NCBI GenBank assembly: GCA_030753015.1
Contig: JASMDC010000008.1
Span: 47,645-111,644 of the forward strand
From: Candidatus Undinarchaeales archaeon
GTDB taxonomy: Archaea > SpSt-1190 > JASMDC01
Direction: 5' to 3'
DNA: 64,000 bases
The translations under genes were made by a program, and so were the position numbers. This document shows, piece by piece, positions 9,918 to 17,919 of the stretch (the stretch's first letter is position 1; every line of letters begins with the position of its first letter). Under the pieces are notes generated by a model. It saw nothing but the letters and a program-made list of their open reading frames with translations, searched no databases and was not told the origin of the DNA.

Positions 9918-10481
9918 ATGGGGGGCAAGCCGCAGGATGACGAGGGTGTGGAATTCTACCGCCGCATGTCCCAGAAGCGGCCCGACTACGCCCACACATG
10001 GTACCGTCAGGGGAACACGCATGCCCTCAACGAGGAGTATCAGAAGGCCATCGACTGCTATATGAAGGCCTTAGAGACGCGTCCCGACCACGTCAATGCC
10101 CTCAACAACATCGGTAACGCCTACATGGCCAAGAATCTGTACAAGCAGGCGATCGACTACTATCGTAAGGCCCTCGAGCTCAATCCCCTGGACGAGCTGG
10201 CGTGGGGGAACCGGGGCATCGCTCATGGCTACCTTGGCGAGTTCAAGGAAGCCATCCACTGCTTTGAACAAGCCCTGAAGCTCAACGATGAGAACGTCAA
10301 GGTCCTTAGCAATATGGGCATCACCTACTTCAACAAGGGTGAGAATAGCGAGGCGAGGAAGTGCTTTAGCAAGGTGCTTGAGCTAAATCCTGATGACGAA
10401 CTCGCCCTCTCATGCCTGGCGCGTATGAACGAGAAGGCCGAGGACTCGAAGCGAGGCCTCATCAGCAGGTTCTTCGGCTAG
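9918..10481 (+). CDS. Tetratricopeptide-repeat protein (187 aa)
   Basis: Four consecutive 34-residue TPR units occupy almost the whole protein, with the usual W/G/Y/A/P positions (for example ALNNIGNAYMAKNLYKQAI). A fifth degenerate unit and a basic tail ending RGLISRFFG follow. No signal peptide is present, so it is cytoplasmic. The ATG at 9918 is preferred over GTG 9909 because AGGTGGT lies just upstream. A TTTTTTAAT element at 9876-9884 can serve as TATA box. TPRs mediate protein-protein contacts; the partner is unknown. Confidence 0.85.
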   Translation: MGGKPQDDEGVEFYRRMSQKRPDYAHTWYRQGNTHALNEEYQKAIDCYMKALETRPDHVNALNNIGNAYMAKNLYKQAIDYYRKALELNPLDELAWGNRGIAHGYLGEFKEAIHCFEQALKLNDENVKVLSNMGITYFNKGENSEARKCFSKVLELNPDDELALSCLARMNEKAEDSKRGLISRFFG

Positions 10482-10510
10482 TGGATACTGTTCATCGTGA
10501 CGAGAGATCC

Positions 10511-12112
10511 TCACGCCTTCTCATGCTCACTGAAGGCCAATGCCTTCCAATCCTTGCCCTTGAGGACACGGCCCAGGATCTCCATGGCCTCCCCCTTGGG
10601 CCGGGGATAGGTGAATCCGATCTCGGCGATCTTGTTCTCGTAGTCAGCGGCGATGTCGTCCAGGGAGTAGCCGGCGGCAGCGGCCTCGGCGGCCAGACGC
10701 GCGGCCCAGGCGCCGTCCAGTGTACCGTAGCCGTGGATGCCACCGCCCATGGTCGTGACGGTGTCGGTGCCGAACATCTTGGCAAGCTCGATTAGGTGCT
10801 TGGGGTTGAGCCCGCCGGAGTTGACGGGCATCATGGGCCGCATCCCGTACCACTTCTGCGGGAAGAACCAGTTGTACTCGCCCTCCTCGACCTCGGGCAC
10901 GAAGTCCTCCTGGCTGATGCAACGCGCGTAGTTGAGGATCTCCGATTTGTCACCTTCCATCTTGCCAACGACGGTGCCGATATGGAGCTCGTCGATACCA
11001 GCAAGCCTGCAGCACTTGGCGATGACCATCATGTCCACCCCGTGCATGGGGGTCCGTGCGAACCCGGCGTGCATGGCCCGGTGGCCGTGGATGATGAGGG
11101 GCGGGCCGTGCTCGCGCAGGGTCTGGACCGCAGTGAACCCGCCGGTTATGATATCGATCATGCACCCGATTGCACCCAGCTCCTCGACGAAGTAGGCCTT
11201 CTCCAGCATGTCCATGGCGCTGCCCGAGGTGACGTTGGCGACGTACAGCTTGCGCTCGTCGATGCCTTGGGCGCGGTGCTCGGCCTCTACCTCCTGGATG
11301 CGCTTGAACGACAGGTAGGCGCGCAGGAGGAAGGGATCGAACTCCTGGTCCGTGAGGTTCTCGTCGTCCTTGACGACGCAGCAGTACTTGAAGGTCTTGT
11401 ACAGCACCTCGGTCTGCTCGTCGGCGAACAGTCCGGTCTTGGGCTTGGGGATGGTGCCCACCAGTGTGTGGCCCTTGGTCTTTGTGACCTCGCGGATGCC
11501 GGGGATGCCAAACCGCGGACCGGGGAACGTGGATATGTACTCCGGCGGCATCTGGAAGTCCATCACCTTGAGATAGTCCACGGCCTTCATGGCCAGGATG
11601 TTGCCTGTGATGCACGAGAATAGCTGGGGGATGCTCCCGGGCTCGAAGAGGGCGAGGGGATAGGCAACCTTGACGTGGCCGGCCTTGCCGTCCACCTCGG
11701 GGATGCACTCGTACACGGTGCCCGCGAGGCTGAGGGTGTAGGAGGTCTCGGTCTGGACGTCCGTCCAGGTACCTGTCGAGGACTCCAGGGTTATATGGTT
11801 GGCCGCCTCCTCCAGGGTCTCGCCCTTGGGGGGTGTCACCTTGAAGGACGCAAGAAGGTACAGCTCCTTCTGCTTGTCCGGCTCGAAGCCGATGTCCAGG
11901 AACCGCACGTGGGTGTCCTTCTCCTGGAGACGGGCGGCCTTCTTAATCTGTGATTCGGTGAGCTCCGGGCGCTTCCAGGTGAAGGGCTTGGCGCGCTCGT
12001 CCTGCATCCGGCGGAGCTTCTTGAACATCGTATCCCTGGCGCGGGCCCGGGCCTCGTCGATCTCCTTGCTGATCGCTGCGTCCAGGACGCCGTTCTTATC
12101 GGTGAGAACCAT
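10511..12112 (-). CDS. rbcL: RubisCO large subunit, form III-type, with N-terminal extension
   Basis: Ribulose-1,5-bisphosphate carboxylase; archaeal form III enzymes work in the AMP/nucleoside salvage route to 3-phosphoglycerate. The catalytic residues are visible in the 533-aa protein: E110, T115/W116, N171, K223 in TIPKPKTGL, carbamyl-Lys K248 with D250/E251 (VVKDDE), H344/R345 (HGHRAMH), H377, loop-6 K384 (GTVVGKMEG) and S432 (NSGGL). Two features are odd. About 65 charged, helical residues precede the usual start of the N-domain. The GGxDxxK motif before the carbamylated Lys is replaced by KYCCVVK. The ATG at 12112 has GAGGCG upstream and a TTTAAAA promoter at 12154-12162. It is divergent from the GH57 gene. 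It could be an uncharacterised form III branch rather than III-a or III-b. Confidence 0.9.
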   Translation of the reverse strand: MVLTDKNGVLDAAISKEIDEARARARDTMFKKLRRMQDERAKPFTWKRPELTESQIKKAARLQEKDTHVRFLDIGFEPDKQKELYLLASFKVTPPKGETLEEAANHITLESSTGTWTDVQTETSYTLSLAGTVYECIPEVDGKAGHVKVAYPLALFEPGSIPQLFSCITGNILAMKAVDYLKVMDFQMPPEYISTFPGPRFGIPGIREVTKTKGHTLVGTIPKPKTGLFADEQTEVLYKTFKYCCVVKDDENLTDQEFDPFLLRAYLSFKRIQEVEAEHRAQGIDERKLYVANVTSGSAMDMLEKAYFVEELGAIGCMIDIITGGFTAVQTLREHGPPLIIHGHRAMHAGFARTPMHGVDMMVIAKCCRLAGIDELHIGTVVGKMEGDKSEILNYARCISQEDFVPEVEEGEYNWFFPQKWYGMRPMMPVNSGGLNPKHLIELAKMFGTDTVTTMGGGIHGYGTLDGAWAARLAAEAAAAGYSLDDIAADYENKIAEIGFTYPRPKGEAMEILGRVLKGKDWKALAFSEHEKA

Positions 12113-12291
12113 GAATTTTCGCCTCGTTTCGAGAGTCTGTACAGTGACGGACATTTTAAAGCATTGTCTTGAGGGTGGTCCGTGGTGACCCATGACACGG
12201 GTCGCTGGGGCAGTGGGATCCGATGGGCACCCCCCCAGTCATGCGAAAGACTTATGAACGCCCTGTCATGCTCAGTCACACCAGGGGTAAC

Positions 12292-14112
12292 ATGGGTAAG
12301 AACGCACCCTCCCAGAAGGAGGAACAGCAGCGCGAACGGCCGCCTATTTACATCGCTTTCGAGTGGCACATGCATCAGCCCATCTACCACCCCTACGAGA
12401 CCGTCACCGAGACCATGAACGGCGGAAATACGAGCAGCTCGGTCAAGGGCACGCTCCCCGACGGGAAGGACACTCCGGACCTGCGGGAGATCTTCTACTC
12501 GCGCTGGGGCCCATACACCACCTGGGTGGCCGACGCCATCGAGTCCGGCAAGGACGCCGGGCTTGCGGACCTGGGCGCCAGCATGAGCTTCTCCGGTTCT
12601 CTGATCGAGAACCTCAACGCTCTGGAGGAGGCTGATCCGAACGGTACCTTCAAGGATTGGGCAAACCGCTTCATCGAGGCCCGGCACTGGGAGACGTCCG
12701 AGGGCAACCCGCGCCTTGACATCGTCGGGTTCGGGTACCACCACCCCCTCATGGGGCTTATCGAGTATGACGACATCCGCCGCTCGGTTGCCGACCACAA
12801 GCAGATCGTCGCAGAGACGTTCGGTGATGATGTGGCGTACTCCAAGGGTATCTTTCCGCCCGAGAACGCCTTCTCGGAACGCATGATCCCCGCCCTCGTG
12901 GATGAGGGCTTCGAGTGGGCGCTCATCGACAACGTCCACCTGGAGCGGGCGTGCGAGAACTACCCCTACACCACCGGTTCCAACCTCAAACCGCCCAACC
13001 CGGCCGACCAGCAGAATCCCGATCCGGACGATTGGGTGCAGCTCAACGGGCTCTGGTCACCTGGGAAAGTGTCCGGCGGGTTCGCCCACCGGCCCCACTG
13101 GGTCGAGTACACCGACGCCAACGGCCGGACCTCGCAGATGATCGGCGTGTTCGCGGACCGGTACCTGGGCACCGAGGACGCCCGGGGCGGTTTCGGGGCG
13201 CTGAACTACGAGCACGTGATGAGCCAGCTCGAGAAGTTCAACACCGATCCAGACCACCCGCTGCTCATCGTGCTCCCCCATGACGGGGACAATTATGGCG
13301 GCGGTTCCGACTCGTACTATCACCACAATTTCCAGCGGTTCGTCCATTGGCTGCAGGCCAACCCGGGCCGCTTCCAGTGCACGACCATCCAGGACTACCT
13401 GGACAAGTTCCCCGTGGCCGACGACGACGTGGTCCACGTGGAGCCCGGTTCCTGGAGCGGTGCGGACAACGGCGACCCGGAGTTCAAGAAGTGGAACGGG
13501 GACCCGGTCAACGGCTACTCGCCCGACCGCAACTCGTGGGCGGTCATCGTGGCCGCAAAGAACCGCGTCAGGACAGCGGAGGCCATCGATCCCGACGCCC
13601 CCGAGACGAAAGAGGCCTGGCGGTTCCTGGACGTGGGGCAGACCTCATGCTACTGGTACTGGGACGGCAACACCGAGTGGGACTCGAACCCAACCCTTGC
13701 CGCCAACCAGGCGGTCGAGCAAGCGGACCGGATTATCGGCCAAGGCCCCGACACGATGGGGCCCACCCTCTACCTTCCCCAGCGCGATCCCTACAACCCG
13801 GGTGGACGCGGATGGGGCAACAAACCGGAACCGGAGGACGTGCGCATCTGGACGCTGGGGTACGATGTGTCGGGCATCGAGCGTGTGGACCTGAAGTACC
13901 GAGAGGTCGGCGAGCAGGACTGGCAGAGCACGCCCATGACCGCGAGCCCGATGCCTGCCCCGCGGACCGATCCCAAACCCACCTACCGCGGCGAGGAGTA
14001 CGGCGCGGAGCTCACGGGGCTCCACGATGTGACCATCGAGTATTATGCAGAGGCCCAGGACACGCTCGGGAATATTTCCCAGTCGGACGTCCAGCAGGTG
14101 TACATCGAGTGA
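12292..14112 (+). CDS. Glycoside hydrolase family 57-like enzyme (606 aa)
   Basis: The protein starts with the GH57 signature EWHMHQP (about residues 24-30). The presumed nucleophile Glu lies in FPPENAFS (about residue 190), followed by WALIDNVHLE and an Asp-rich motif PHDGDNYGG (about 326-334). The last ~100 residues form an Ig-like beta domain. GH57 enzymes are alpha-amylases, 4-alpha-glucanotransferases or branching enzymes acting on alpha-glucans. No signal peptide is present, so an intracellular storage polysaccharide is the likely substrate. The ATG at 12292 is chosen over upstream in-frame starts because AGGGG precedes it and a TATA-like CTTATGAA lies about 40 bases upstream. Exact specificity is not deducible. 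Confidence 0.85.
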   Translation: MGKNAPSQKEEQQRERPPIYIAFEWHMHQPIYHPYETVTETMNGGNTSSSVKGTLPDGKDTPDLREIFYSRWGPYTTWVADAIESGKDAGLADLGASMSFSGSLIENLNALEEADPNGTFKDWANRFIEARHWETSEGNPRLDIVGFGYHHPLMGLIEYDDIRRSVADHKQIVAETFGDDVAYSKGIFPPENAFSERMIPALVDEGFEWALIDNVHLERACENYPYTTGSNLKPPNPADQQNPDPDDWVQLNGLWSPGKVSGGFAHRPHWVEYTDANGRTSQMIGVFADRYLGTEDARGGFGALNYEHVMSQLEKFNTDPDHPLLIVLPHDGDNYGGGSDSYYHHNFQRFVHWLQANPGRFQCTTIQDYLDKFPVADDDVVHVEPGSWSGADNGDPEFKKWNGDPVNGYSPDRNSWAVIVAAKNRVRTAEAIDPDAPETKEAWRFLDVGQTSCYWYWDGNTEWDSNPTLAANQAVEQADRIIGQGPDTMGPTLYLPQRDPYNPGGRGWGNKPEPEDVRIWTLGYDVSGIERVDLKYREVGEQDWQSTPMTASPMPAPRTDPKPTYRGEEYGAELTGLHDVTIEYYAEAQDTLGNISQSDVQQVYIE

Positions 14113-14122
14113 GGTACTGAAG

Positions 14123-14227
14123 ATGAAGCTGCGCGACCTGTTCTTCATGGTGATACTGTGCTTCACTTTCTATATGCTCTGGGGGCCTGTAGGCGTGCTG
14201 GACGTGTACGAGCTGCTGTTCTGGTAA
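14123..14227 (+). CDS. Very small membrane protein (34 aa)
   Basis: The ATG lies ten bases after the GH57 stop, with GAGGT seven bases upstream of it. The product is almost entirely one hydrophobic helix (LRDLFFMVILCFTFYMLWG) with a short acidic end. Good spacing, a ribosome site and operon position support a real gene. Function is unknown. Confidence 0.55.
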   Translation: MKLRDLFFMVILCFTFYMLWGPVGVLDVYELLFW

Positions 14228-14292
14228 AAGGTCGACCGGCCGATACGACGGATTAAATAAGATGTGGCCCGTGGATACCTCCTGGTGATTCG

Positions 14293-14481
14293 ATGTACAA
14301 ACGAGTTCACATGTTCATGACGCTGTTCATGGTGCTAGTGCTCCTCGTGGGTGTCTCGGGATGCCTCGGTGGCGATGACAGCGAGGACAAGGACCTGGAC
14401 AATCCCCTCGACGTGAAAGAGGGCGAGGAGTTCGATCCCATGAGCGATACCGAGGGTGAGGAAGAAGCCGACTCATCGTAG
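14293..14481 (+). CDS. Small acidic lipoprotein (62 aa)
   Basis: The N-terminal hydrophobic helix ends in a lipobox-like VSGC, followed by a strongly acidic, low-complexity tail (EDKDLDNPLDV...EGEEEADSS). It would be anchored at the outer face of the cytoplasmic membrane by a lipidated Cys. A GATTAAATAAG promoter element lies about 35 bases upstream. No conserved domain was recognised. Confidence 0.7.
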   Translation: MYKRVHMFMTLFMVLVLLVGVSGCLGGDDSEDKDLDNPLDVKEGEEFDPMSDTEGEEEADSS

Positions 14482-14550
14482 CGTCGGACAAAGCGTCGAT
14501 ACGACACCCTCCGGGACTGCCGGCGGCCCTGCCCCAGCCATGACAACATA

Positions 14551-14604
14551 TTGACACTCCCCCGAATGAATTCGGGGGATTCTTGGAAGAGCGAGCATGA
14601 GATG
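14551..14604 (-). ncRNA. Possible right-end guide (omega/reRNA) region of tnpB
   Basis: In TnpB systems the guide RNA comes from the transposon right end, just downstream of or overlapping the tnpB 3' end. This segment follows the tnpB stop at 14605 and contains the 8-bp stem at 14559-14578. The guide would be the flanking sequence to the left of about 14551. Position is the only evidence. Confidence 0.35.
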
Positions 14605-15783
14605 TCATGCTGTTACCTCCAGGGGGTGTGCCAGCACCCCGTTAACGCGCCCTCCGAAGACGACGCCTATATTGATCGCACCCACAGTGTCCCGGTGCGC
14701 TTCTATGCCGCATGATCTGCACTTCAGAAGACGACCCCTCTTCGTCACTGATGTGTCGCCACACCAAGGACACACGCTTGATGTGCCTCTCTCGTCGATC
14801 ATGGTCACTTTGATCCCATACTCTTGGGCGACACACTGAAGCCGTTCCAGGAGAAAGCGGTGGCTCCAGAAGTTGTGGATCATCGAATCCGACTTCTTGC
14901 CGAATGTGGCATTGTCCCTGATCCCCGTGAGGTCACCTACGACGATCTCGCTGACACCTTCCCGCCAGAGCCGTTCGATCGCTTTCCTGACGATCGTGTT
15001 TACATACTGCCGGAAGCGTAGCTTCCGCTTGCGGAACAAGGAGCGGATCTGCTTTGTCGTCTTCCTGCCGTTCGTCCTCTTCGCTATCGACTTCAGCCGG
15101 TCGATACGACGTGATAGATACCACCAGTCGGAAAGTGCGGGTCGCCCACTGTACGCGATCGATCGCCTATCCCCTTCGATCACTACATCGAGCAGTTCGA
15201 GCACGCCAAGGTCCACGAAGGCCCTCTTGTTCGAGAGCGGTTGATGTGGAGGATCGACCTCCACGATCTGCCTGGCATACCATTTCCGTCTGATGGAGTC
15301 ATACAGAAGGGTCAGCAACCCTTGCCTTGTCCGGTCGTTCCATTTCGGTTTTCCTCTCCAATTCACCTCCAACTTTTTCGGCAGCTTCAATATACTGCCT
15401 TCTATCGTATAGCAATCGCATCGGATGAGTATGAGCTGCTTCCTCTTCCCCGTTGACCTGTGCTTCCAGTATCCGGGAGGGCTCACTCTCTGGATGCGGG
15501 GCGGGAGCTTGCCCTTCTTCTTGAGTTCGAGCAACGCGAAGAACGAACGCCAAGCCTCGCTGTTCTTCCTCTCGATCTGCTGAGCTGTCGCAGAGCCAAT
15601 GATGCACTTGTATCTATCGTACAGGTCCTTCGTGTTCCAGTTCACCTTGTCTGCGTTGAAGATGCTCTGCCTTCGTCGATAGCTGATCTCGTTCCAAAGG
15701 CGAGCACAACCATCCGCGAGCTCATGCAGTCGTTCGTCTTGTTCCAACGAAGGTGACAATGCAAAGGTGTTCGTTCTCCTCAT
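14605..15783 (-). CDS. tnpB: TnpB RNA-guided nuclease-like protein (392 aa)
   Basis: The fold order is typical: N-terminal HTH/OrfB region, RuvC I Asp in AFVDLG, RuvC II segment EIVVGDLTGIRDN, a four-Cys zinc ribbon (CPWCG...CRSCG) and RuvC III Asp in AHRDTVGAINI. The Glu usually seen in RuvC II (VVEDL) is Gly here. Some TnpB groups are thought to use a relocated Glu, and the MIDERGTSS segment offers one; otherwise the protein may be nuclease-dead. The length is intact with no frameshift. TnpB cuts DNA at the donor site under guidance of an RNA from the element's end, promoting element retention. Confidence 0.88.
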   Translation of the reverse strand: MRRTNTFALSPSLEQDERLHELADGCARLWNEISYRRRQSIFNADKVNWNTKDLYDRYKCIIGSATAQQIERKNSEAWRSFFALLELKKKGKLPPRIQRVSPPGYWKHRSTGKRKQLILIRCDCYTIEGSILKLPKKLEVNWRGKPKWNDRTRQGLLTLLYDSIRRKWYARQIVEVDPPHQPLSNKRAFVDLGVLELLDVVIEGDRRSIAYSGRPALSDWWYLSRRIDRLKSIAKRTNGRKTTKQIRSLFRKRKLRFRQYVNTIVRKAIERLWREGVSEIVVGDLTGIRDNATFGKKSDSMIHNFWSHRFLLERLQCVAQEYGIKVTMIDERGTSSVCPWCGDTSVTKRGRLLKCRSCGIEAHRDTVGAINIGVVFGGRVNGVLAHPLEVTA

Positions 15784-15860
15784 GGTCAGACCTTCGACCG
15801 CATCTTAATGATATCCCACGATGATCGAATAGTGTCTTTGGAGCGTTAAGGTGTTATGGG

Positions 15861-15880
15861 GGGTGGCGTGCCGCTATTCA
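15861..15880 (-). repeat. IS left-end block shared with remnant at 59471-59490
   Basis: GGGTGGCGTGCC followed by two variable bases and TATTCA; only the two central bases differ between the copies. On the tnpB strand, TGAATA sits just outside the block in both places and is a candidate target/TAM sequence. Confidence 0.6.
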
Positions 15881-16004
15881 GGTGGTTCTTTTACCTTTCG
15901 GGTTTGGTTTCCCTTCGGGAAACACGTCATTCATCCCAACTATGAATTAGATGGGCTTTCTGTCTCAAACCCGTTATAAAAGTTACGTCCCCACAGAGTG
16001 GACC

Positions 16005-16577
16005 ATGGAGGAGTACCTGCCCAACCACTCCTCGCGCATGGATCCACACCGCCACAAGGCGATCGTATGCCACGGCGACTCGCTCACCTGGGGCTTCATG
16101 ATCAATCGGGAGGATTGTTATCCCGCGCGTCTCGAGCGCCACCTCGGCGGTGACTGGCAGGTCTTCAACACGGGCCAGAACGGTGACACCGCGGAGGGTG
16201 GGCTCACACGGCTCGGTCGCGAGGTGCTCCCCGAGAACCCCCGGCTCGTCGTCATCGGGTTCGGTACCAACGACTTCTACGATGGTGTGCCCTCCAAGCG
16301 CGTGTTCGCGGCGATGGACACGATGGTCGAGCGTGTCCTCGCCGACGGGGCCGAGGTCATCCTCTGGGGATTTCCGCTCTCCCAGGCCTACGGGCAGGGG
16401 TACGAGTTCATCGCGCGCAAGCACAAGGTCCCGCTCCTCGATTACCTGCACGAGGACATCTACGGACGACAGGGGAACGTGTTCCCCGACGGTATCCACC
16501 TCACTGTCAGAGGGTATGCTGCAGTAGAGGCCCGGGTCCTGCCGGTGGTCCGACGGGTGCTGGGGATCGACACCTGA
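16005..16577 (+). CDS. SGNH/GDSL-family esterase-lipase (190 aa)
   Basis: The four SGNH blocks are present: nucleophile Ser in HGDSLTWG, Gly in NTGQNGDT, Asn in GFGTNDFY, and the Asp-His pair in PDGIHLT. Size and spacing resemble TesA-type lysophospholipase/arylesterases, but there is no signal peptide. A strong TATA box (GTTATAAAAG, 15973-15982) is placed for a start near 16005, so the ATG at 16005 is preferred over in-frame ATG 15951. It converges on the HPS-PHI gene with one base between the stop codons. The natural ester substrate is unknown. Confidence 0.85.
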   Translation: MEEYLPNHSSRMDPHRHKAIVCHGDSLTWGFMINREDCYPARLERHLGGDWQVFNTGQNGDTAEGGLTRLGREVLPENPRLVVIGFGTNDFYDGVPSKRVFAAMDTMVERVLADGAEVILWGFPLSQAYGQGYEFIARKHKVPLLDYLHEDIYGRQGNVFPDGIHLTVRGYAAVEARVLPVVRRVLGIDT

Positions 16578-16578
16578 G

Positions 16579-17856
16579 CTACTCGATGTTGGCGTGGCGC
16601 CTGCGCATCTTCTCAGGAGTCTCGCTGAGGGCCTGCTGTAGGTCGAACACGACGCCCTCGAGGAAGATGAGCGAGAGGATCTCGAACAGTGAGCCCATGG
16701 GCGTCAGCTCCTCGATCTGCGAGGTGAGCTGGCGGGCGATGTAGGACACCTCCTTGGACTCGCGCACCCTGCCGTGGATGAGGAACATCACATCGGCCAG
16801 CTTACCAAGGGTGCTCTCGGGAGTGGAGGTGATGGCGACCACCTTGGCGCCGTTGCCATGGGCGGCCTGGATGGGGCCGATGGTGAGGCTCGTCTCACCC
16901 GAACCCGATAGACCGACGATGATGTCGTCAGCCTCGACGGCGGGCATGGTCACCTCGCCTATGACATGGACACGCAGCCCCATGTGCATGAGCCGCATGC
17001 CGAAGGCGGCCCCTACCAGCCGTGAGCGTCCGGTCCCGCACACGTACACCTTGCGGTCGTTCTCGCGTGCGTCCTTGATCAGCTCGACGAAGCGGTCTAT
17101 TGCCTCGCCGTCGAGCTCCTCGGCCAGCTTGTTCGCCTGGCTGGCGTAGAAGCGCATGGTCATCCCCACGGGGACACTGAAAGCAACATGACTCATCCTG
17201 GAGAGGATGGTGCGTACTGTGGACTGGGGATCCTCGGATTCGCGGAGCGCTCGGCCGATGACAAGTCGCTGGGCGCCGTTCATCAGCACCCGTTCAATGT
17301 GCTCTTCATCCAGAGCACCCGCGGCGATGACGGGGATGGTCAGCTCCCGTGACACCTGCTCGATCTCCTGGAAGGGATCGACGGTGCGCTTGGTGAGAAA
17401 GCTCGTGTGGACCACGACCGCGTCCATACCAAGCTGCTCGGCCTCCTTCGCCTTCTCGACGACGCTGCGGTCCTTGTCCACGTGCGAGAGGTCCATGTAG
17501 ACCTTCACGCCCTCGTCCCGGGCGTACTGGAGGATCGTCTTGACGATGTGGGGTGCGTGATGGCTGGTTATGATTATGGCATGAGCGCCGAATTCCCTGA
17601 TGGAACGGATGGTCTTGAACTCCTCGATGTGCTTGAGGTCGGCCACGACCTCGAAGGGTTCTTCCCGCTCCGCAAAGAGCCCCTGAAGACGGCCAAGGAC
17701 GTACCGCGTCCCGAGGGTCTGAAGAGTGTGGTGGTCCACCTCGAATATGCGGGCACCTCCCTTCCAAAGCTCGTCAGCTAGCGCGATGAGCGCATCGATG
17801 TCGTAGCTGTCGTCCACCTTCAGATAGACCTGGAGTTCCGGCTTCGTCGTCTCCAT
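16579..17856 (-). CDS. Fused 3-hexulose-6-phosphate synthase / 6-phospho-3-hexuloisomerase
   Basis: A two-domain 425-aa enzyme. Residues ~1-210 form an OMP-decarboxylase-like barrel (LKVDDSYD, ADLKHIE, VVVHTS), the HPS half. Residues ~225-425 form a SIS domain (VCGTGRSR, GLSGSGETS), the PHI half. Together they interconvert fructose-6-phosphate with ribulose-5-phosphate and formaldehyde. In archaea lacking the oxidative pentose pathway this route supplies pentoses. HPS-PHI fusions are known in other archaea. Some HPS active-site positions are conservatively changed (VDHHT instead of AGTPL), so activity of that half should be tested. It shares a bidirectional promoter region with PAN, with GCGAGGAGC as ribosome site. 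Confidence 0.85.
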   Translation of the reverse strand: METTKPELQVYLKVDDSYDIDALIALADELWKGGARIFEVDHHTLQTLGTRYVLGRLQGLFAEREEPFEVVADLKHIEEFKTIRSIREFGAHAIIITSHHAPHIVKTILQYARDEGVKVYMDLSHVDKDRSVVEKAKEAEQLGMDAVVVHTSFLTKRTVDPFQEIEQVSRELTIPVIAAGALDEEHIERVLMNGAQRLVIGRALRESEDPQSTVRTILSRMSHVAFSVPVGMTMRFYASQANKLAEELDGEAIDRFVELIKDARENDRKVYVCGTGRSRLVGAAFGMRLMHMGLRVHVIGEVTMPAVEADDIIVGLSGSGETSLTIGPIQAAHGNGAKVVAITSTPESTLGKLADVMFLIHGRVRESKEVSYIARQLTSQIEELTPMGSLFEILSLIFLEGVVFDLQQALSETPEKMRRRHANIE

Positions 17857-17885
17857 GCTCCTCGCTTTTGGGATGCTATGGGAAG

Positions 17886-17894
17886 GGTTAAAAG
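17886..17894. promoter_or_regulatory. Bidirectional TATA element between HPS-PHI and PAN
   Basis: GGTTAAAAG on the plus strand (CTTTTAACC on the minus strand) lies about 30 bases from both the ATG at 17920 and the ATG at 17856, the usual archaeal TATA distance in both directions. Confidence 0.5.
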
Positions 17895-17919
17895 ACTACG
17901 CCTCCCCTCCTGCCCTGCC

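Larger units (their letters stand above)
14551..15880 (-). mobile_element. IS200/IS605-family element, tnpB only (IS1341 type)
   Basis: The element holds one tnpB gene and no Y1 tyrosine transposase. Its right end has a perfect stem CCCCCGAA/TTCGGGGG (14559-14578), typical of single-strand-transposing IS ends. The left end contains GGGTGGCGTGCC..TATTCA at 15861-15880. The same block, 18 of 20 bases identical, occurs at 59471-59490 next to a second stem-loop, which supports the boundaries. Exact cleavage sites are not determined. Confidence 0.75.

Noticed and set aside
11836-12939. 367-aa minus-strand frame spanning the RubisCO/GH57 divergent region
   Set aside because: Out of frame with RubisCO and antisense to GH57; the real promoters of both genes lie inside it.
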